DNA of 64,000 nucleotides, from positions 62,001-126,000 of the forward strand of contig BOKF01000013.1 in NCBI GenBank assembly GCA_016860845.1, given 5' to 3'. A program made the translations under genes and the position numbers. Positions 1 to 9,105 of this stretch are shown here, in pieces. The notes under the pieces are model-generated. The model searched no databases, was not told the DNA's origin, and saw only the letters and a list, made by a program, of their open reading frames with translations. How positions within the stretch are numbered: the first letter of the stretch is position 1; each line of letters opens with the position of its first letter. The stretch comes from Chloroflexota bacterium (GTDB lineage: Bacteria > Chloroflexota > Anaerolineae > 4572-78 > J111).

Positions 1-1
1 G

Positions 2-1615
2 CAGCCTGTTCCTCCCGGCGAGCGTGTCACCGAAGCCGATGCGATGCTCATTACCTACGGCGACCAGGTCCAGGAGCCGGGCAAACCCACCTTGCAGACC
101 CTGGCCGAGGTTCTGGAAACCTATCTAAAAGGTATTGTCAGCAGTGTTCACATTTTGCCGTTTTATCCGTACACCTCCGACGATGGTTTTTCGGTGATGG
201 ATTACAAAGCCGTTGACCCGGCCCTCGGCAGTTGGCCAGATGTGGCCTTACTGCACCAAAATTTCCGGCTGATGTTCGACGCCGTGATCAATCACATTTC
301 TGCCCAGAGCGCCTGGTTCCAGGGCTTTTTACGCGGCGACCCGGACTATACGGACTATTTCATCACCGAAAGTCCTACAACCGATCTCAGCGGTGTGACC
401 CGTCCCCGCACGCTGCCCCTGCTCACCTCTGTCAAGACGCCCGCTGGTATCCAGTATGTTTGGACGACCTTCAGCGCCGACCAGATTGACCTGAACTATA
501 AAAATCCGGCGGTTTTGCTGAAAATTATTGATGTTCTTCTATTTTATGTAACCCAGGGGGCAGAGTTCATTCGCCTGGATGCCATCGCTTACCTCTGGAA
601 AGAGGTTGGTACAACCTGCATCCATCTGCCCCAAACACACCGGGTGGTCCAGCTCTTCCGCGCCATTCTCGATGCCGTCGCGCCCAATGTCATGCTCATC
701 ACCGAAACCAATGTACCCCACGCCGAAAATGTTTCTTACTTTGGCAATGGCCGTAATGAAGCGCAGATGGTCTACCAATTTCCCCTGGCCCCGCTGATTT
801 TGCACACTTTTCACACCGGCAATGCCGAAGCGCTGCAAGCCTGGGCGGCGGGTCTGGAAAAATTGCCGGAGACGGCCACTTTCTTCAACTTCATCGCCTC
901 GCACGATGGGATCGGAGTCAGGCCGGCGGAAGGCATTCTCAGCCGGGATGAAATTCAGGCGCTGCTGGATAAAACGGTGGCCCACGGCGGGCAGGTCAGC
1001 TACAAAACCAATCCCGACGGCAGCCAGAGCGCCTATGAGTTGAATATTACCTTCTTTGACGCCCTGTCTGACCCAAACAGCGGTGAAGACGAAACTTTGA
1101 AAATTGACCGGTTTATGGCGTCCCAGGCGATCATGCTGGCCCTCGCCGGGGTGCCGGGCATCTATGTTCACAGCCTGGTCGGGTCATCCAACAACTCCGC
1201 CGGGTTGGCCCAGACGGGCCGGGCGCGCACGCTCAACCGCCAAAAATGGCAGCGGGCCGAATTAGAGGCTGCCCTGACCAACCCGGCCAGCCGGGCCAGC
1301 CGTATCTTTCGCCGTTACGCTCGTCTCCTCCAAGTGCGGGCCGGGCAGCGGGCTTTTCACCCAAAGAGTGAGCAGCATTTCATCGGCGGCAATCCCGCCT
1401 TGTTTTGTTTGCGGCGCACCGCGCCGGACGGGCAGTCACAGGTGTTGTGTTTGCACAACATCTCGGCTCAACCGCAATCCTTTGCGGCCAAAACGGCTGA
1501 GTTGTCAAGTGAGGGGGATTTGCGCGATCTGCTTTCGGGGGAAGTTGTGGCAACAGAGGGCCAAACCCTGCGGGTATCGCTAGGGCCTTATGAGGTCAAG
1601 TGGCTGGCGTCATAG
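2..1615 (+). CDS. Sucrose phosphorylase-like GH13_18 enzyme (5' partial)
   Basis: The frame is open to the window edge and reads through an internal ATG at 44, so the true start lies outside. The visible 538 residues are a GH13 (beta/alpha)8 barrel of the GH13_18 type, which phosphorolyses sucrose or glucosylglycerate-type glucosides to glucose 1-phosphate in the cytoplasm. Counting from the internal Met, the catalytic set is visible: nucleophile D179 in FIRLDAIAYLWKE, acid/base E221 in LITETNVPH, and transition-state Asp D288 in FIASHDGIGVRP. The C-terminal beta domain runs to the stop. The family is clear but the acceptor cannot be read from sequence. It is followed by a converging gene fragment that overlaps its last 28 bases. 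Confidence 0.88.
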   Translation, partial: QPVPPGERVTEADAMLITYGDQVQEPGKPTLQTLAEVLETYLKGIVSSVHILPFYPYTSDDGFSVMDYKAVDPALGSWPDVALLHQNFRLMFDAVINHISAQSAWFQGFLRGDPDYTDYFITESPTTDLSGVTRPRTLPLLTSVKTPAGIQYVWTTFSADQIDLNYKNPAVLLKIIDVLLFYVTQGAEFIRLDAIAYLWKEVGTTCIHLPQTHRVVQLFRAILDAVAPNVMLITETNVPHAENVSYFGNGRNEAQMVYQFPLAPLILHTFHTGNAEALQAWAAGLEKLPETATFFNFIASHDGIGVRPAEGILSRDEIQALLDKTVAHGGQVSYKTNPDGSQSAYELNITFFDALSDPNSGEDETLKIDRFMASQAIMLALAGVPGIYVHSLVGSSNNSAGLAQTGRARTLNRQKWQRAELEAALTNPASRASRIFRRYARLLQVRAGQRAFHPKSEQHFIGGNPALFCLRRTAPDGQSQVLCLHNISAQPQSFAAKTAELSSEGDLRDLLSGEVVATEGQTLRVSLGPYEVKWLAS

Positions 1616-1902
1616 CTTTTTGCCAGCAGGGAAAATAATAGCACATCCCTAAATCGGCCCTGCACAAATTCATAGTCGCAACGAAACCTCCCCCCTTTTT
1701 CAAAAAGGGAAACCAGGAAATTCAGCAGGTCCTGAGTCTGCTTGAGGCTGCGATGGGTTGGGGTAGCCAGATAGCGGGTCACTTCCGGGTCGGACAGATA
1801 GCGGTACACCGCTTCGGCATCGGTACTTTTGAGTTCGCGCAAGAGGAGGCGCTCGGTTTCGAGTTGGGGGAACTCTAAATCTAGCGATTTGGAAGTAGCC
1901 AC
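1588..1902 (-). pseudogene. Truncated GNAT (RimJ-type) acetyltransferase
   Basis: The first ~75 residues match the start of RimJ/RimL-type N-acetyltransferases (LETERLLLRELKSTDAEAV, then YRYLSDPEVTRYL). The frame ends after 104 codons, before the acetyl-CoA-binding half (the R/QxxGxG/A loop) that a normal ~170-residue enzyme needs. Its 3' end runs antisense into the preceding GH13 gene. That suggests the C-terminal half was deleted when the convergent gene was joined to it. It is most likely non-functional. The start overlaps the stop of a 44-codon upstream ORF. Confidence 0.6.
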
Positions 1903-2015
1903 AAATCCTTGACCAAAAACTGCTGAAAGTCACGTATTTGCTCGCGCAGATACGTTGCCGTAGGCTCTTTGATGGTATTTTCTGGCACGCTCGTTTCTTC
2001 GTTAAGCTCTGTCAT
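1881..2015 (-). CDS. Small hypothetical protein (44 aa)
   Basis: A 44-codon ORF starts MTELNEETSVPENTIKEP and ends LWLLPNR. It overlaps the start of the truncated acetyltransferase by 22 bases, an arrangement typical of translational coupling. It is acidic, has no membrane segment, and no family is recognised. The upstream ribosome-binding site is weak, so it may be non-coding residue of the same decayed locus. Confidence 0.3.
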   Translation of the reverse strand: MTELNEETSVPENTIKEPTATYLREQIRDFQQFLVKDLWLLPNR

Positions 2016-2045
2016 TTCTGTTGTTTAATTATCCTTCCCGCTTTA

Positions 2046-5000
2046 TTAACCGTTGACTTGTACCTCAAAAATATGGATTTGATGTGTCAGAACATCGGTC
2101 ACATATAGCCGGTTGAAGACGGCATCGAAATAAATGCCGACGGGCGCAGCCAGGTTAACCGGGCCGGCCGTCTGCCATTGATCCAGCAAGGAGCCATCGG
2201 GGGCGTAGCGATAGAGTGAGTGGCTCTGCGCTTCGGTCATAAAAATGGAGCCGTCGGGGCCAAAGGCCAAGTGAGGGCCGTTGAAGCCGTAGCTGTCGGA
2301 AATGGCCCATTGCAGCAGGGGATTGCCGGCGGCGTCAACCCGCTGGATGCGGTTGTTTTCAGCTTCGACCACGTAATAGGTGCCCTGGCTGTCGCGCAGC
2401 GCGTCGGTTGGCTCGTTGAACTGGCCGGGACCGCCGCCCAACCCGCCGATGCTTCCGGCAGGCACACCATCGGCGCTGAAAAGAGCCAGCCGGGAACTGC
2501 CCGTGTCGGCCACGGCCAGGCTATCGTCGTCAAAAACAGTCAGCCCGCGCGGGTGGAAAAGGAAGGCTGCCGGGCCGCCAAAACGGTTGAGCAAATTACC
2601 TTCGCCGTCGTAGCGGTAAACCCACTGCAGGGTCGAATCCAACACCAGGATTTCGTCCAGGCTGTTGACGGCAACGGCCAGCGGTTCTTCAAAAGGAAAC
2701 GGATCGCCCGTCAAGATTTTGAGCGGGACGCCCTGCGGATTGAGCAGTTGCACCCGCCGGTTGCCTGTATCGGCGATCACCAGCCCCCCATCGCGCTTAA
2801 GCGCCACGTCGCGCGGCTCCAGGAATTGGCCGGGCTGGTTGCCAGGACCGCCCAGCGATGACACCCAATTCAAGGTCAGCGGCGCTACTTTTGTTTCGGC
2901 GGCGGGCGAAGCCGTTCTGGGTGGATAACGTCCCAGGGGCGGCCACAGGTTTTGGCTGGGAATGGGTTCAAGCGCCCCGGTCGGTGTGGCCCAGTAGAGG
3001 TGAATCTGGGAGCGGTCGGTTGTGTCCTTGTAGCGAATTTTGAGATCGTGCAGGCCGGCCTCAAGGGTAACGGTCGCCTCAGTATTTTCATTGGGGGCAA
3101 AGGTGGTCACCAGCAAATTCCCATCCAAGTAGAGCTGGGCCTCCTGCACGGCGCGCAGCCCCAGCCGGTACAACCCGCTTTGAGGCACATCCAGAGAACC
3201 GGTCCACTCGACGGTATAGGGCCGCGGGAGCGGGGTGAAATGGAAATAAGTATCCAAAAACGGGTCAATCCGCTGCAGCGCCGGCCGACCCTCCCAGCGA
3301 TCGTTGGGGTAAAAAGTCCCCAATAAACCGTGATTGGTAACCGGCGGGACGTAGAGCGCCCACTGCGGGATCAGGGTTTCGCCCATACCGGGCGGCTGCC
3401 AGTACAGGGCAACCTGTCCCGCTGCACCCTCGGCTCGCACCCGGATCGAGTGATTGCCCTGGGCCAGCGGCAGACCGGTGAGCTGCTCCCCCTCACCTTC
3501 AAAGATAACATTGCCATCCAGTTCCAGCAGGCCGGGGCCGGGGGTGATGAAACGCAGGCTGTAGGGGCCATAACGCGGAACGTAAAGGACGCCGTTCCAC
3601 TCCGCCGTAAAATCAAGCAACTTTGTCGAGCTGGTAGAGGAAGGGGGGCTGTCCGCTGGCCAGGTAACATTGATATTCAAAGCGCGTTCCGTATGGACGG
3701 GGGGGGCTGCCGGGGTATCATCAGACTGATCAGAAGGATGGAAGTAATTTAGCTGTAAGCCTTGAACAGAGGCCAGCGTTCGGGGTTGCAGGTCAACTAA
3801 ATAGACAACCGGAGTGACGTCATCGGTTGGACTGGAGGCGACCTCAAAATCGGCGTTGGGATAAATTCGCTGGGCCTCCTCAAACACCCATTGATCGTCG
3901 GGGTGGATAAAGAGGGCTACGGGCCGGGCACTCGGCTCCCGGACAGGCAGGGCATCCGGTAAGGCCAGGGTTCGCGCGTCTTTAACCTCGGGGGCCAGAA
4001 AACGCAGCGTTGGATGATGGGCCAAAAAAGGAGATAGAAAATAGAGGGGCTTTGGCCCCAGTTCGGCCATTTTGCGGCCCACAATTGTTTCCGCAGCCGA
4101 AAAAGCACTCCACGACGCGAAATCTCTGGCCTGGCGGACAAAGTAGGTATAAGCATTAAAGGCAAAAATAAAGCCAAGCAGCACTGCCACCGGAACCATC
4201 AGCCAGGCCCGAGGCAGCGGCTTGAGCGCCTGTTCCGTTTCCTGCCCCAGGGCCGCCAGGGCCAACCCGACAAAATAAATCACCGCCGGAAGAACACCTA
4301 TTGAGCGCAGGGATTGGGGCGCTTCAAAATCCACTGTAAAGATGCCGCCGGCCAGGGCCAGAGGAAATAATATCAGGAAAAACAGGTTAGCCGGGTGGCG
4401 GGGTCGGGCCAGGGCCAGGCCCACGCCCAGCACGCCCAAAATCGCCATCGCCGGGTCCAGCATCGGTTCGCCGGGTAAGTTGTGACGGCCATTGCTGTCG
4501 CCCTTGTAATTAAACATGAGCAGATGTTGTTGTGTGCTGTCCCATATCGCCCGAACCAGATCAGGTTGATCGCGGCGGGTAAAAATAGAAATCTGATGGG
4601 TACGATACCAGAAAGCTTCAGGGTCTTCCAGAGCGAACTTGACGATGGGCATGATGACCAGCCAGATGACGGCGGCAATGAGAACCAGCCGCCCCAGGTG
4701 AGCCGGCCAATTTTGGCGGTTTAGGGTCGCTGCCCACCAGTCACGCCAGCGCGGGTTCACCAGCCCCAAGAGGGAGGCCATCACCACAAAGAGGAGTAAA
4801 GCCACCAAGTACAGCCGGAAGGCGGAATAAAACAACAGGCCGCCTCCCAGGCTGAGGCCCACCCACAATGCATCACGCAAATGTCCCCGCCGCAGCAGGC
4901 GTAATAAGAAAAAAAGGCTCAGGAATTCAAAGAAGGGGGCGTCAACGCCGGTCATGGCAATCCGGCTAAAGTTGACATGCCAGCGAGCGACAGCCATCAG

Positions 5001-5831
5001 AAAAGCCAGGATTAGCCCAAAGCGCGGCCCACGCAATTCGCGCCCAAAGAGATAGGCCGCCAGCACACCACCCAGCCCAAACAATACGCTCACCAGCCGC
5101 AGCGATTGAACCGTGCTGCCCAACCCGCCCAGGGCCAGGGCATAAAGCGCCAAGAGGTGGCCGGATACGTTGATTGGCGCGTAGAAAATCGGGCGATACG
5201 TTGGTTCTTGCAGAATTTGCCGGGCCTCTAGGCCAGCCTCGGCTTCGTCGTACCATATCCCAAAAGGCAGCCCGGTGAAGTTATAGATCCGCATAAATAA
5301 AGCCAGCCCCATGATCAAAACCAGGCCGAGAGCAATGGTGCGGTTGGGGAGCAAGATGTCCACTTTTTTGGCCCAGGAAAGGCCCCGCGTGAGCAGCAGC
5401 CCGCCCCCCAGCAGCAGCCCCAGGCTACCCCAGTAGAGCCACCATGCTTGGGGATAGGACTCATGATTGGCAAAGAAATTGAAAGCGACCCCCGAAAGGC
5501 CCAGCGCCAGCACCAGCAGCCAGACGCCCACATTACGCCGCCAGCCAGGGCGCAGGGCCAGAACACGGGGTATGGGGTCAGCAGTGATGGCCATGTCGCC
5601 GGTATGGCCGGCCAGAGCGCGGGCAAAGAGAATAACAGCCGCAATGTAAAACAACAGCCCATCCCACAGCGACTCGCGGCTGAAGAAGAACTGTCCCAGT
5701 GCGCCGACTCCCACCCCGGCCAGGGCCAGGGCCAGCCGGTTCAGGGTACGGCGGGGGCGGAGACGAACATTTTCGATGGGCTGGCGTGGTTCGGGAAAGG
5801 TCGAAGGGGTTTCAACTGTTGTGACAGACAT
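2046..5831 (-). CDS. Membrane glycosyltransferase-PA14-PA14-NHL mosaic protein
   Basis: A protein of about 1,261 residues. The N-terminal ~600 residues carry many hydrophobic helices and the LPFGIWYDEAEAGLEARQI segment typical of PMT/ArnT-like (GT-C) transferases, where an acidic residue in the first extracytoplasmic loop is catalytic. Two PA14-like beta domains follow, each with a GLYRLGLRA- or PYSLRFITPG-type strand and an ELDGN or YLDGN turn. Six or so NHL/beta-propeller repeats complete the C-terminus (VIADTGNRRVQLL, VADTGSSRLALF). The expected role is transfer of a lipid-linked sugar to an external acceptor, with the C-terminus binding carbohydrate outside the cell. The start is placed at MSVTT rather than 33 bases upstream because a TATAAT box sits 7 bases before it. 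Confidence 0.75.
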   Translation of the reverse strand: MSVTTVETPSTFPEPRQPIENVRLRPRRTLNRLALALAGVGVGALGQFFFSRESLWDGLLFYIAAVILFARALAGHTGDMAITADPIPRVLALRPGWRRNVGVWLLVLALGLSGVAFNFFANHESYPQAWWLYWGSLGLLLGGGLLLTRGLSWAKKVDILLPNRTIALGLVLIMGLALFMRIYNFTGLPFGIWYDEAEAGLEARQILQEPTYRPIFYAPINVSGHLLALYALALGGLGSTVQSLRLVSVLFGLGGVLAAYLFGRELRGPRFGLILAFLMAVARWHVNFSRIAMTGVDAPFFEFLSLFFLLRLLRRGHLRDALWVGLSLGGGLLFYSAFRLYLVALLLFVVMASLLGLVNPRWRDWWAATLNRQNWPAHLGRLVLIAAVIWLVIMPIVKFALEDPEAFWYRTHQISIFTRRDQPDLVRAIWDSTQQHLLMFNYKGDSNGRHNLPGEPMLDPAMAILGVLGVGLALARPRHPANLFFLILFPLALAGGIFTVDFEAPQSLRSIGVLPAVIYFVGLALAALGQETEQALKPLPRAWLMVPVAVLLGFIFAFNAYTYFVRQARDFASWSAFSAAETIVGRKMAELGPKPLYFLSPFLAHHPTLRFLAPEVKDARTLALPDALPVREPSARPVALFIHPDDQWVFEEAQRIYPNADFEVASSPTDDVTPVVYLVDLQPRTLASVQGLQLNYFHPSDQSDDTPAAPPVHTERALNINVTWPADSPPSSTSSTKLLDFTAEWNGVLYVPRYGPYSLRFITPGPGLLELDGNVIFEGEGEQLTGLPLAQGNHSIRVRAEGAAGQVALYWQPPGMGETLIPQWALYVPPVTNHGLLGTFYPNDRWEGRPALQRIDPFLDTYFHFTPLPRPYTVEWTGSLDVPQSGLYRLGLRAVQEAQLYLDGNLLVTTFAPNENTEATVTLEAGLHDLKIRYKDTTDRSQIHLYWATPTGALEPIPSQNLWPPLGRYPPRTASPAAETKVAPLTLNWVSSLGGPGNQPGQFLEPRDVALKRDGGLVIADTGNRRVQLLNPQGVPLKILTGDPFPFEEPLAVAVNSLDEILVLDSTLQWVYRYDGEGNLLNRFGGPAAFLFHPRGLTVFDDDSLAVADTGSSRLALFSADGVPAGSIGGLGGGPGQFNEPTDALRDSQGTYYVVEAENNRIQRVDAAGNPLLQWAISDSYGFNGPHLAFGPDGSIFMTEAQSHSLYRYAPDGSLLDQWQTAGPVNLAAPVGIYFDAVFNRLYVTDVLTHQIHIFEVQVNG

Positions 5832-5838
5832 AACCCCT

Positions 5839-5844
5839 ATTATA
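5839..5844 (-). promoter_or_regulatory. -10 box immediately upstream of the glycosyltransferase start
   Basis: On the minus strand a perfect TATAAT ends 7 bases before the chosen ATG, so transcription would begin at or next to the start codon and give a leaderless mRNA. No good -35 box is seen, and an AGGGG between the box and the ATG could alternatively be a short ribosome-binding site. Confidence 0.4.
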
Positions 5845-5881
5845 CTCAAGTTGCAGCACAACAAAAAGTGGGGATTGGGTG

Positions 5882-6742
5882 TCAGTGCTCTTTCTTGCGG
5901 AGCAAGTCGGTGCCCATGATGAGCAATAAGGAGAAAAGCCCCAGGACAATGGCCGCGCTATACGCGCCGACATATTGGCGCTCGTCGAGGGCGCGGAAGA
6001 TGTAAAGTGTGGAGGTTTCGGTACGGCCCTGCAAGCCGCCGCCGATAACCAGCACTGCCCCAAATTCGCCCAGGGCGCGGGCAAAGGTCAGGGTGATACC
6101 ATAAATAAAGCCCCAGCGCAGCGCCGGTAGCGTGACATACCAGAACGTCTGCCAGCCATTGGCTCCGAGCGTAGCTGCTGCCTGCTCCTGCTTTACCCCA
6201 AAAGCTTCCAGCACCGGGATCAATTCGCGGATCATGAAGGGCAGGCTGACAAACAGCGTCGCCAGGATGATGCCGGGCAGGGCAAAGGCAATTTTGATGT
6301 CGAGGGTGGTCAGCACCGGCGCAAACAAGCCGTTCCGGCCAAAGAGCAAGAGCAGCATGTAGCCGACAACCACGGGTGAAACGGCAAAAGGCATGTCAAT
6401 GAGGCCATTCAGCAGGTCACGGCCGGGGAACTTATGCCTGACCATGACCCAGGCTACAATTGTCCCAAAAACAGCATGGATTGTCACCACAATTAAGCTA
6501 ACCAGCAAGGTTCGCCAAAAGCTGGCCAGCACGTCCGTCTGGCTCAACGCCTCCACGACCGCGGCCACCCCTTCCCGGAAAGCGCCCAGCGTCAAGGAGA
6601 CCAGCGGCGTGATGACCAGAATTGCGGCATAAGCCATCACCACCCCGATGAGGAGCCGCTGCCGCCACACCCCGTACCCAATCACGCGCGGCATCACAAC
6701 CAGGGGGGATGAGACAGCTTTAGAAGTAGTGCTACTATTCAT
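5882..6742 (-). CDS. cysW: Sulfate ABC transporter permease CysW
   Basis: A 286-residue inner-membrane permease with about six hydrophobic helices. The ABC-coupling EAA loop (EQAAATLGANGWQTFWYVTL) is characteristic of the sulfate/molybdate permease family. It pairs with the CysT permease 81 bases upstream in the same operon, behind the substrate-binding lipoprotein. Length and motifs fit CysW. Thiosulfate is an equally possible substrate. Confidence 0.88.
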   Translation of the reverse strand: MNSSTTSKAVSSPLVVMPRVIGYGVWRQRLLIGVVMAYAAILVITPLVSLTLGAFREGVAAVVEALSQTDVLASFWRTLLVSLIVVTIHAVFGTIVAWVMVRHKFPGRDLLNGLIDMPFAVSPVVVGYMLLLLFGRNGLFAPVLTTLDIKIAFALPGIILATLFVSLPFMIRELIPVLEAFGVKQEQAAATLGANGWQTFWYVTLPALRWGFIYGITLTFARALGEFGAVLVIGGGLQGRTETSTLYIFRALDERQYVGAYSAAIVLGLFSLLLIMGTDLLRKKEH

Positions 6743-6823
6743 GCCTATGCCTCTTTTGAAGATGACTTTTGTAGGACAAACTTAAGTTTGTCCTACACGT
6801 TTCTTGAACCCTCGGGCTGAATT

Positions 6824-7729
6824 TCACTTTCTCTGCGATCGCTGCTGCAATCGGCTGACAATCAAAATCAAGGTAAAAGCGATAGCCAGCATCACCACGG
6901 ATACGGCGCTGGCGCCCATACGGTTTTCCGACTCGACCTCGCCAAAGACGTACACCGCCGCCGTTTGGGAGTAGAAGGGAATATTCCCGGCCACAATCAC
7001 AATTGAGCCAAACTCGCCGATGGCCCGGGCGAAGCTCAACAAAGCCCCACTGGTCAAGGGCAAAATCAACGGAGGCAGCGTCACCCGCCAAAAAATGGTC
7101 CACGGGCCGGCCCCCAAGGTGGCCGCAGCGTGTTCTTGCTGCTTGTCCAGGCCCAGCAACACCGGCTGCACCGCCCGGACCACAAAAGGGTAGGTAATAA
7201 AGAGTAGAGCCAGAATTATGCCCGGCGGGGCAAAGATAATATCTAACCCCCAGGTATTTTTAAGCCACGCTCCGACCGCTTGCTGCGGGCCATACAGCAC
7301 GACCAGCATCACCCCGGTGACCAGGGTTGGAATGGCCAGAGGCAGGTCAATGGTCGCGTTGAGCAGCCTTTTACCGGTAAATTCATAACGCACCAGCACG
7401 TAGGCAGTCAACGTCCCCATAATTGTGTTGATAATCACCATCACCGCTGCCGTCCAGAGGGTCAACTGGAGCGCGTGCCAGGCCACCGGCGACGAAATAG
7501 CCTGCCAAAAGCCGGCTAAACCCTTCTGGAAACCGTCACGCACGATGACGACCAGAGGAATGACCAGCATCACCGTCATATAGGTGAGCGCAACAGTGCG
7601 CACGCTCCAACGGCCCCAAGGGAAGGATGAAGGCGGAGGGATGAACCCCCTGGCGGGGGCAGGTGATGACGGTGGGAAATTATGCCTTCCGCCTTCAGGC
7701 GAAGCGGTCATCCTTTTTGCTGCGGTCAT
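6824..7729 (-). CDS. cysT: Sulfate ABC transporter permease CysT
   Basis: A 301-residue permease with six membrane helices starting near residue 45 and an EAA loop (EHAAATLGAGPWTIFWRVTL). It forms the channel with CysW. Its ATG overlaps the stop of the binding-protein gene (ATGA), so translation is probably coupled. The first ~40 residues are rich in Pro and Gly and unlike the family, so a start further inside is possible. No better ribosome-binding site was found. Confidence 0.88.
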   Translation of the reverse strand: MTAAKRMTASPEGGRHNFPPSSPAPARGFIPPPSSFPWGRWSVRTVALTYMTVMLVIPLVVIVRDGFQKGLAGFWQAISSPVAWHALQLTLWTAAVMVIINTIMGTLTAYVLVRYEFTGKRLLNATIDLPLAIPTLVTGVMLVVLYGPQQAVGAWLKNTWGLDIIFAPPGIILALLFITYPFVVRAVQPVLLGLDKQQEHAAATLGAGPWTIFWRVTLPPLILPLTSGALLSFARAIGEFGSIVIVAGNIPFYSQTAAVYVFGEVESENRMGASAVSVVMLAIAFTLILIVSRLQQRSQRK

Positions 7730-8811
7730 TGCGGTAATCCTTGCACCCCGGAAATGACTTGGTTGTAGATGCCCGTATCGCCAAAGAAGTCCGGGGTGGC
7801 CTTGGACCAGCCGCCAAAGTAGTCAATGGTGAACAAGTCCTCTACCGGCGGATAGCGGTCAGCCGTTGCCTTGGCTACATCCGGGTCAACCGAACGCAGC
7901 CCATACTCGGCGAAGATTTCCTGGGCCGGCCGGGTGAAGAGGAAATTCACAAAGGCTTCGGCGGCTTCGCGGGTACCATGTTTATCAACATAACTGTCTA
8001 CCACCGCCACCGGGTTCACAATCAAAAGGGTCGAGCGAGGGATGATCATTTCATAATCCTGGCCGCCCTTTTGGCCCACCAGAATTTCGTTCTCATAGGT
8101 GATGATAACCTCACCAACGCCCTGCTCGTAGTTGGTGATGCTCTCGCGAGCGCCCTTGTCCATCACCTTGACGTTCTTAAGGACAGCCAGCAGGAAAGCT
8201 TGGGCGGCGGTATCATCGTCCTTGGGCACACCCTCCACATAGCCGCGCTTGGCTGCGCCGTAGAGAGCCAGAATGTTCCACATCGCCCCGCCGCTGGTCT
8301 TGGGATTGGGGGTCAAGATTTCAATGCCGGGCTTGGCCAGGTCCGCCCAATCCTTGATCCCTAAAGGGTTGCCTTTGCGCACTCCAAAAACGACAATGGA
8401 AGTACTTACCATCCCTTTGGCCCCCACTTCGCGCCAATTGTGGGTGATAAGACTGGCTTTTTCCAGACGAATGATATCGGCTTCCAATGACAACGCGGCC
8501 ACGTCCGCCTCAAAACCCTCCGCAATCGCGCGGGACTGCGCCCCTGATCCCAGGTAAGACTCCTCAAAATTAACTTCCTGGTCGGTCTTTTTCTTCCACT
8601 CTTCTTTAAACAGGGGGATGATTTTGCCGTACGCTTCCCGAGGGGTCGTGTAAGCGCCCAAAATCAGGTTAGCCGCCTTGCCGCTCGCCTGGGCGCTGTC
8701 GCCGGGCTTGCTCTCAGCCGGGGCTGAGCCAGTGTTGGCCGCTCCCCCACAGGCCACCAAAGTTCCAGCAAGTACCAACAAAATCAGAAAAGCTGTGAAT
8801 CTATTGCGCAT
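7726..8811 (-). CDS. sbp: Sulfate-binding lipoprotein
   Basis: A 361-residue periplasmic-type binding protein. It begins with a signal peptide and a lipobox (LVACGG, Cys21), so it is anchored outside the cytoplasmic membrane. The body matches the Sbp/CysP family: NLILGAYTTPREAYGKIIP near the N-terminus, then NPKTSGGAMWNILALYG, the anion-binding region. A strong AAGGAG precedes the ATG. It is the first gene of the sbp-cysT-cysW set. The ATPase gene lies 294 bases upstream on the same strand. Confidence 0.9.
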   Translation of the reverse strand: MRNRFTAFLILLVLAGTLVACGGAANTGSAPAESKPGDSAQASGKAANLILGAYTTPREAYGKIIPLFKEEWKKKTDQEVNFEESYLGSGAQSRAIAEGFEADVAALSLEADIIRLEKASLITHNWREVGAKGMVSTSIVVFGVRKGNPLGIKDWADLAKPGIEILTPNPKTSGGAMWNILALYGAAKRGYVEGVPKDDDTAAQAFLLAVLKNVKVMDKGARESITNYEQGVGEVIITYENEILVGQKGGQDYEMIIPRSTLLIVNPVAVVDSYVDKHGTREAAEAFVNFLFTRPAQEIFAEYGLRSVDPDVAKATADRYPPVEDLFTIDYFGGWSKATPDFFGDTGIYNQVISGVQGLPQ

Positions 8812-8851
8812 GATATAGTCTCCTTGCGTCGTTCTTAGTAAGTATTATCCC

Positions 8852-8876
8852 AGACCCTAAAGGTCTTTGAGACCTT
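8852..8876. repeat. Partial copy of an AGACCCTAAAGGTCT palindrome
   Basis: This resembles the perfect palindrome at 25971-26003 but has only a degenerate right half. A shorter relative (GGTCTTAAAGGTCT) occurs near 16352. This is a dispersed host intergenic repeat family. Confidence 0.4.
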
Positions 8877-8923
8877 ATGAATTTTGAGAACCAAATTCGG
8901 TAATAGCTAGTCAATGAGCTGAA

Positions 8924-9053
8924 TCCCCTCCCCCTGTGAGGGGGATAGGGAGAGGGTCGAGTTTTGCCCGAAAAGTGAGCCAGGTTTTAGCCCTGACCTC
9001 AGCCATAGGCCTGATTTCGACCCTCCCCTAACCCCTCCCTGGCAGGGAGGGGA
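8924..9053. repeat. Large inverted repeat between cysA and sbp
   Basis: Two G/C-rich arms (about 8924-8960 and 9017-9053) are inverted copies of each other. Each itself contains a CCCTCC/GGAGGG palindrome and ends in GGGTCGA or its complement. The structure looks like a small palindromic intergenic element (REP/MITE-like). It could act as a transcript-stabilising or terminating structure separating cysA from sbp. A related element lies at 19977-20050. Confidence 0.55.
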
Positions 9054-9105
9054 ACTTTACCCATAATCTTACCGATTTTGAAAATCAAAACTCATTAGGG
9101 TCTTC

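Noticed and set aside
539..1171. Long minus-strand frame inside the GH13 gene
   Set aside because: It is antisense to a clear GH13 catalytic domain and has no family features.
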